A stretch of DNA of 64,000 bases, from positions 186,001 through 250,000 of the forward strand of contig ONZQ02000019.1 of NCBI GenBank assembly GCA_900312665.1, in the 5' to 3' direction. Source of the stretch: Cephalotrichum gorgonifer (taxonomy: Eukaryota; Ascomycota; Sordariomycetes; Microascales; Microascaceae). The notes below the pieces were generated by a model. That model made no database searches and was not told the DNA's origin. It worked only from the letters and a program-made list of their open reading frames with translations. The first letter of the stretch is position 1. Each line of letters begins with the position of its first letter. This document shows positions 56,940 through 64,000 of the stretch, piece by piece. Both the position numbers and the translations under genes were made by a program.

Positions 56940-59396
56940 ATGGTGTTCTTCAAGTCGAGCTTCGCGGCCGCGGCCCTGCTCTGCGTCGCGACACTCACCG
57001 GTGCTGCCAAGCCCCCAGGCCACGGCCCCAAGCCGCACAAGCCCCATAAGCCCGGTAAAGGCGGCGGCCGTCTCCTCACCTACAACGAGACTACCCCCAG
57101 CGCGAAGATTAGGCCCTCGAGCCAGTTCATCGATTGGTCCTCTGCCGGCGAAGACGGCCAGTACATCACGACCAACGCCGCCGGGGACCTGATACTCGAG
57201 GACATCGTGACTGGAAACTCGACGACCTTCCTACCCGGCAGCCAGCTCCCCGAGAACCTGCAGGAGTACTGGATCAGCGCGGACGCGACCCGGGTCCTCA
57301 TTGCGGCGAACGCCACGAAGCAGTACCGGTACACGTACTTCGCCGACTACTTTATCCTCGTGAGTTCTCCCTCCTCCGGATAAGAGAGAGCAAGGTTTGA
57401 ACGTAGAGGAAGTGTGAGACTAATACGAAACCCGGGCGCACTGTAGGATGTGGCGAGCGGGGAGTCAGTACCTCTTGTCGATGACCAGGCGGGGGACATC
57501 CAGTTCGCCGGGCTTGCGCCCACCGGCGACGTCGTGGCCTTCGTCCGGGGTAACAACCTCTACCTCCGCGACCACGCCACCGGCGAGATTAAGCAGATCA
57601 CCGAAGACGGCGGGCCGGACCTGTTCCATGGCGTGCCCGACTGGGTCTATGAGGAAGAGATCTTCGGGACCACCTCGACGCTCTGGTTCTCCCCCGACGC
57701 CAAGTTCATCGCTTTCCTGAGCTTCAACGAGACGGGCGTCGACACCTTCACCATCCCCTACTACATGGCCGGCCAGAAGCTCGCGCCCCCGTACCCCGAG
57801 GAGCTCGAGCTTCGCTACCCCAAGGTCGGCTCGAAGAACCCCACGGTCCAGCTGAGCATCCTCGACGTCGCCTCCGGATCGTTCGAGGTCGTGCCCGTCG
57901 ACGCCTTCCCGCCTGAAGAGCTCATCATCGGCGAGGTGGCTTGGGTCACCGACGCCCACGACGCGCTCATCTACCGCGCCTTTAACCGCGTGCAGGACCG
58001 CGACGCCCACGTCGTCGTGGACCCGGCCTCGCTGACCTCCAAGGTCGTGCGCGAGCGCGACGGCACGGACGGCTGGCTCGAGAATACGGCCGCCATCTCG
58101 TACGTCGGCGCCCTGGGGTCCGATGATGATGCCAAGTACTACGTCGACCTTTCAGACGAGTCCGGATGGGCGCACATCTACCTGTACCCCGTCGCCGGCG
58201 GGGACCCCATCCAGCTGACCTCTGGCGAGTGGGAGGTCGCCGGCATCCTCAAGGTCGACGCCGAGCGCGGCACTGTCAGCTACAGCGCGACAACGCACCA
58301 CAGCACGGAGCGCCACCTGTACCGCGTCTCCTGGAGGGACGAGGAGATCACGCCCCTCGTAGACGACAAGGTGGCCGCCTACTGGTCCGCCTCCTTCTCC
58401 ACCGGCGGAGGGTACTACATCCTCTCCTACCTCGGGCCCGACGTGCCCTTCCAGGAGCTCTACTCGTCCAACGACACGTCCAGCCCGCTCCGGACCATCC
58501 AGGACAACGCCGCCTTCATCGAGACGATCGCCGAGTACAACCTCCCCGAGGTCACGTACTTCGAGCTCGAGCACCCAGACGGCTACTCCCTCAACGTCCA
58601 GCAGCAGCTGCCCCCCAACTTCGACCCCAAGAAGAAGTACCCCGTCCTCTTCACGCCCTACGGCGGTCCCAACTCCCAGGAGGTCTCGAAACGCTGGACA
58701 CCGCTCGACTGGGAGTTCTACGTCTCCTCCGACCCGGAGCTCCAGTACGTCGTTTACAAGGTCGACAACCGCGGCACCGGCTTCCGCGGCCGCGCCTACC
58801 GCTCCGCCGTCGCCGGCCACCTCGGCAAGCTCGAGCCGCTCGACCAGATCTGGGCCGCCGAGCAGCTGATCGCGAAGAACAAGTTCATCGACGCTGACCG
58901 CTTCGGCATGTGGGGGTGGTCGTACGGCGGCTACCTGACCGCCAAGACGCTCGAGGCCGACTCGGGCGTCTTCTCCTTCGGCCTCATCACCGCCCCCGTC
59001 TCGGACTGGCGCTTCTACGACTCCATGTACACGGAGCGCTACATGAAGACGCTCCAGGACAACGAGCAGGGCTACCTCGACACGGCCGTCCACAACGTCG
59101 CCGGCTTCAAGAACGTCGCGGGCGGCTTCTCCGTGCTCCACGGCACCGGCGACGACAACGTGCACTACCAGCACACCGCTGCGCTCGTGGATCTGCTCGT
59201 CGGTGGCGGCGTCACGCCCGAGAAGATGAAGCTGTTTGCCTTCACGGACTCGGACCACAGCATCAACTATAACGGCGCCAGCGCCTTCCTGTACAAGTAC
59301 CTCACCGCCCGCCTGTTCGACGAGGTGAAGCGCGATGTTAAGGGCAAGGGGCTTGTGCACCAGTGGAGCAAGAAGAGCGCGGATACGTCGGAGTAG
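56940..59396 (+). CDS. dpp4: Secreted dipeptidyl peptidase IV (peptidase family S9B)
   Basis: This serine exopeptidase removes X-Pro or X-Ala dipeptides from the N-termini of peptides outside the cell. Exons 56940-57359 and 57447-59396 give 789 residues, usual for the family. A signal peptide covers residues 1 to about 22. It is followed by an unusual Pro/His/Lys-rich segment (PPGHGPKPHKPHKPGKGG) before the beta-propeller domain (to about residue 510). The EE motif that binds the substrate N-terminus is in DWVYEEEIFG. The catalytic triad is S632 in GWSYGGY, Asp in HGTGDDNVHYQ and H744 in DSDHSI. Several N-x-S/T glycosylation sites are present. No transmembrane anchor beyond the signal is seen, so this is the secreted rather than the vacuolar form. 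Confidence 0.94.
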
Positions 59397-61370
59397 AACC
59401 TTTAGTTGGAATGAAAGTTAATTGTTAATGACCGTGTCGCTGTTTCGCCCCGTGTCGTATAATGATTCGCTGATCAGCCGACTTCGTTGGCGGTGCCACT
59501 GTCTCGACACAAGCAGTAGTTATGACTGATGTAGGCATAATCGTGTTCCATGAAGACCTGGCTTAAACTGCCGGTTTCATGGTTTGCTCATAATGTGACA
59601 CTAGGAATATAGAATCAGCTCGCTCCCGTATACTCGAGTATGTTGAGTGAGCGCTATAGTCTGAGTTGCTTGACGAGGAGGATTCCACGATATCTGGGGG
59701 GAAGTTTCCCTTTCAGACAGGTTGGGACAGTTGGACCACGCGAGTGAAGCCAGCTGCGGCCAGAATAGGTTATAAGGGACGTACCTAGCTGTCCAAGGCC
59801 GTGGATATACTCCCTAAGCATATAGTACACTTAGTTGATTGCCAACGCAGCATTCAATCCTAGGATTCTAGGTTCAACAGTAAAATGCAGGTGCAACCGT
59901 CACACCGGCATCGCGCACTGGAGACCTCGGGCCCGTAGTAACCCATCTCTACCACAGAGATAATCAAAGAAGGCGAAGGAAAATTTTGATAGTGACGAGA
60001 AGCACGACTGATACGTGTCTTCCTCGTCGCTAGATTTTTGCCTGCTCGGTCATGACGCTAGAGATGAATCGAACCAACTTCTCGCCCGGGGAGGAGTTTA
60101 TCGGGGGCTGCGAATTCATACTCTGATATATACTTCGCATTCTGTTGTTGACTCGCGAAGGGCTGGCTGCGGACCCGACCAGGTACCCGCATCAGAGAGG
60201 TTAATTCCCATCCTCTTGGGAGTTTAACATATCCTATCAAACGAAGCACGGCGTATGTCATACCACAAGAGCCTTCCTTACTCATCCTCTTATTGAACGG
60301 GATATGCCATGCACCTCGGCAAACGGATCTCCTTCCGCGGCATGGTGGCCAAGCCGATGACGTACAAGTATTGAGTCCACGACCCGCAGTAGGCGCATCA
60401 TCAAGGCGGGCGCGCCATTCAATTGGCCACATTTCGGAGACGTTAGCTCCGGATATGGTGGACGGCATAAGTATTGTTATGTGGATGGATAAAGACCGGC
60501 AGGCAAGCACAAGTATCTGACCTCTCACAGCCGCCGGCAGGCGAGAACACCACACCCTTTGAGACTAGTCTGAAATGGAAAAAAAGCAAAGCACAGGGTG
60601 GAGGGGCCAGGCCCTCTTATTTCACCCAAGTCATACCAGCATTATTACAAGTACAAGTATGTTTGTCAAGGGTGACAGTTCGCGCTCATCCAAAAGGGGC
60701 TTAGTCTAGACAAGGAAGCTAGCTCCATGTCCCTCCTTTGCTCCAATGGCCAGGCTAGACAGGGAAGAACCATGCTCGCCCCTCAGTTAGCCAGATACAT
60801 ACCCAATGACAGCGACAGGCAGCGTGAAAAAGGCGGATACCACCCCACGTTAACGCGATGGCCCGCCCCGCGGGCCAGCCGGGATCGAGTCCAGAAGGGT
60901 CGTATCCCTGGCGGGTCTCTCACATGGCTTGGCCCGATTTGTGGCAGCAAAGTATTATTACCTGTATAGCAGCACAACGATATGCAGAAACTAGTTGGCA
61001 ATCACTCAGGCAATCCTTGGGCTGGGAAACGGGTCCCCTGTCAACCACTAACTAGCAAGCACACTTCACTTTCACCTGGAGGTCCCCAATCAGGCAAGGT
61101 ACATTAATACCGCAGGGGGGGTCCACACGAGTCGTCCACCGCCACACCACACCACCATGGGCATGAGGAAAAGAAAATTAACCCACTCTGCCTTTTCCCC
61201 TCTGTTCGTACGAGTACTTGTACCCATTCCACCCACTCTCCCTACCTCCCCACCCCCACATCGGTCGCGAAAGAAAGAGAGAAGAGGGCAAGAAAAGCCG
61301 ACCCATAACCAGATACGATAGAAAGGAAGCCGTCGTCTAGTTCCAAAGCCCACTCTCAGCTACCGCCAGC
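59397..61370. other. Intergenic region, nothing recognised
   Basis: About 2 kb between the peptidase and the LaeA-like gene. A 165-codon minus-strand frame (60058-60555) has no protein-like codon pattern. Pyrimidine- and C-rich DNA from about 61190 to 61260 probably belongs to the next promoter. Confidence 0.45.
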
Positions 61371-63310
61371 ATGTCCGACAAGGCACCGGAGGAGTCCGTG
61401 CCTAATCCGTCCAGCCCGGCGCAGGAAGGCCCCGCGGCCCCATCCAGTCCGGCACAGGTAGCGCCGACACCAGCGGCGGCGGCACCTTCGAGCCCGATAC
61501 CAGCAGACCGGGCCACCGCTTCGAGTCCAGCGCACGCAGACGCCGCGGCGGCCCCTTCCAGCCCATCGCAGGCAGGCGCGGGTGCATCGAGCCCCGTCGC
61601 CGCTGCGGCCGGTGGGGTTCTCCCCGGTAATTTCTGGGCCGAGGTGCGCTTCTCACTCTTCCGAATAGCCCCGCGTCTCCCCCCCGCGCCCAACGCATCT
61701 TTCTGACCAACGATTTTCGTTCGATTTTTGTAGGAGCCCGTCCTAGACGATGACACCGAGTCCGCGATGGGCGAGTCCATCGCTTCCGACACCACCTCCG
61801 TCAAGTCCAGCATCCTCCGCTACCGGACGCTTCAGGGCCGGCGGTATCATAGCGAGATCGGAAATGCTTCATACTGGTACGGAGTACCGACGGACTCTCC
61901 CGCGCCCCTTCCCTTTCTTCTCGTGGTTTCTGGCCGTGGGCTAACGATTGACTTCTCTTTTTCTTGTGTTAAAGGATATCTAACGACGAGCAGGCTATGG
62001 GGTCGATGGACATAAAGTATGTGACAGTATCCCTAGCAGTCACCTCGATCGTGGGAGTGGAATATAGCTGACCTGGCAACTAGTCACTACGGCCTCAACT
62101 TGGGCATCGGGGGCAAGTTGTTCCGTGCGCCTCTCGATACAGAGAAAATTCACGTACATATATCAGCGCATACCCTCCTCTTGCTGTTGTAGAGGCTTAC
62201 TGGTTTTCTTTATACATAGCGGGTGCTCGATATTGGCACCGGAACTGGTATACTTTCACCAACCCCTTATATGCCCCTCTGACGCACTATACGCTAGTAG
62301 CTAACTTTGTGCTCGTCGGCTAGGTATCTGGGCTATGTATGTCTAGTTTTAAATTGTGAATACAGGACGCTGTGCCTTGCTAACTGTCTACAGAGACTTC
62401 GCAGATGAACACCCTCAGTATGCCTACTCCCTCCCCACAGCCACTCCTTGTGCACGCAGATGTTTCCAGGAGCAAGCACTCTGCAGGCGCCGTCCCCTCT
62501 TGAAATTGCGTGCTAACTAGTTGAAATAGGGTGCAAGTCACCGGGACCGACATCTCCCCCATCCAGTCACCCTGGGTTCCACCCAACCTGAAGTTGTAAG
62601 TATTTGTGGCAATCACGGACAGACAGAGATGGCCAGAGGATCACTAAGACTCTGCCGGCAGCGAAATCGAGGACTGCACCCTCGAATGGACCTTCCCTCC
62701 AGACTCTATGGACTATATTCACATGCGCTGGCTGCTCGGAAGCATCACCGATTGGACCGCCCTATTCAAGGAGGCCTATAGGACGTGTGCCCCCGGCGGG
62801 TGGGTCGAGAATGCTGAATCTTCCGCCTTTGTCAGGAGTGACCACGAGGAGATCCCCGAGACCGCAGCCCTCGGCCAGTGGGGAAAGATCTTTGCCGAGG
62901 GCGGCAAGAGGATTGGGAGGTCATTCACGATTGTAGAGGACGACACGCAGAGAAAGGCTATGGAGGAGGCCGGATTTGTCGACATACAGGTGTTCGACTG
63001 GAAGGTAAGGCCCTGCAGGATATCTTCACCGCTGCTGAAAGAGATTGATCGCTAATGGCCTGTCATTCGGCATATCTAGAGGCCCCTCGGTGCCTGGCCC
63101 AAGGACTCCACCCTCAAGGAGATCGGCTCCCTCGCCCAGGCTGCGTGGGAGGCGGATATCGAGGGATATATCCTCTTCATCGCCAACACCCTCGGCTGGA
63201 CCAGGGACGAAATCCAGGTTTTCATCGCCCACCTCCGTTACGAGCTGCGGACGTGTAAATACCTGGCGTACCTGAACCAGAGGGTAGTGTGGGGCCGGAA
63301 GCCGGAGTAA
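61371..63310 (+). CDS. LaeA-like SAM-dependent methyltransferase, ten exons
   Basis: Exons are 61371-61643, 61734-61876, 61975-62016, 62084-62153, 62220-62247, 62324-62336, 62394-62417, 62530-62595, 62662-63004 and 63080-63310, all in phase, for 410 residues. Exons 5-7 are only 28, 13 and 24 nt and together encode the SAM-binding motif I (VLDIGTGTGIWAIDFADEHP, residues 178 onward). GTDISPIQSPWVPPN and DYIHMRWLLGSI follow, then GGWVENAE, as in the LaeA/TAM-type methyltransferases. The N-terminal 85 residues are disordered with repeated SSPAQ-like units. LaeA itself is a nuclear regulator of secondary metabolism; this is one of its many fungal relatives, and the substrate is unknown. No biosynthetic core gene lies in the window. 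Confidence 0.9.
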
Positions 63311-64000
63311 CATCCCGAACGTATAGTAGTACCACTAGGGCGACATCGCGCTTCTCTCCCATGGTTCATTCCTACGATGATTTGACTTATTAGGAGTTCA
63401 CTTCGTCTCATATTGGTTTCTCTCGCGACTTTTCGGGTTATGACTTACCTCATCTTTTTTTCTTGCTTTCCTTCTACCCACCCCGGACACCTCATGATTC
63501 CACCCTTCCCCCTATTTATAGCTGTAATCCCGGGACGCAAATAGTATGATGCTCATAAAAGCTTCCCGGTGCGGAGCTGGTTACTTTACCCGGACAACTC
63601 CCCCCGGGCCCTTTCCCCCCCCCAAGTTGAACATATAGCCAGCGAGCCTGCCAATAATACCGAAATGGGAGATTCTCAAAAATATCCGCCGATATTACCA
63701 CTGCCGTTCAAGCTTTTCTGCCTCCCATTTGCCATGTGCCGAAACCCCGGACATGTGGAAACTATGGGACTTGCCTTGTTTATTAATTTGATCATCGACA
63801 AATGAAAGCGCACATTACCCATAGGCGAGTGACGAAGAGTCAGCCTGAGCGAAACAGAGGCCATTTATCTATAGCACCATCTAGTTTCTGTTCCCCGCTA
63901 ATTAGTGCCCTTCGCGTGTCTTCATAGATTGGACTACCCGGCAATATAACCTCCATCCCCTCGAGATCTACCTACATATAGGCACGGCCACCCCGCGAGC
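63311..64000. other. Right-end intergenic region
   Basis: The last 690 bp hold the methyltransferase 3' end and AT-richer DNA with no supported gene up to the window edge. Confidence 0.4.

Noticed and set aside
58152..59360. A 402-codon minus-strand open frame
   Set aside because: It is a shadow of the dipeptidyl peptidase exon on the other strand, low-complexity in Val/Glu/Gly, with no start or splice context.
60058..60555. A 165-codon minus-strand frame between the peptidase and the methyltransferase
   Set aside because: Codon third positions show no bias and no segment resembles a known protein; this length can occur by chance in GC-rich spacer.
1..64000. CRISPR arrays, operons and ribosome-binding sites
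   Set aside because: The window is eukaryotic; no spaced identical repeats of CRISPR type or polycistronic layouts are seen.

Overview
The window is nuclear DNA of a filamentous ascomycete (Pezizomycotina). The evidence is short GT..AG introns of about 40-95 nt with fungal branch sites, C-ending codons in the genes, fungal families (FTA2-domain, HET-like, LaeA-like, Zn2Cys6), a Fot1/pogo transposon whose in-frame stops all fit C-to-T change as left by RIP, and an intron-containing tRNA-Ser. I cannot fix the class or genus. All protein assignments come from reading motifs; no database was searched.

Layout: a minus-strand protein of unknown function runs off the left edge (1-650). Then come a gene-poor stretch, a five-exon catalase-peroxidase (4079-6609) and a convergent HAD hydrolase (6975-7706). 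A three-exon P450 follows (9774-11737). Two tandem FTA2-domain paralogues (12554-13858 and 15745-17185) flank a decayed HET-like relic. A three-exon small secreted cysteine-rich protein (18806-19218) faces a secreted tyrosinase (19696-20998), and a secreted alkaline phosphatase lies at 23063-25306. A poor stretch follows with one short membrane-protein model, then a cupredoxin-like secreted protein (29608-30477).

The middle holds a metabolic group: a Zn2Cys6 regulator (32622-34601), an allantoate-permease-type MFS transporter (35232-37023), a divergent peroxisomal D-amino-acid oxidase (37850-38943) and a mitochondrial sulfide:quinone oxidoreductase (39101-40927). The MFS/oxidase intergenic region carries an 11-bp motif three times at an exact 34-bp period. 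Then come tRNA-Ser(UGA), a methionine-permease-type transporter (42191-44130) and the dead pogo element (44940-46797).

The most notable system is the divergent pair at 48132-52856: an alpha/beta hydrolase and an aspartyl-tRNA synthetase fused to a DUF2156 domain. That fusion is the architecture of ErdS, the enzyme that moves Asp from Asp-tRNA onto ergosterol. The neighbouring hydrolase is a good candidate for the partner ErdH, which removes the Asp. The right end carries a multi-pass membrane protein, a flavin-nucleotide-binding protein, a secreted dipeptidyl peptidase IV and a ten-exon LaeA-like methyltransferase with very small exons. Exon joins were placed by hand from splice signals and reading-frame agreement; several start codons are best guesses.
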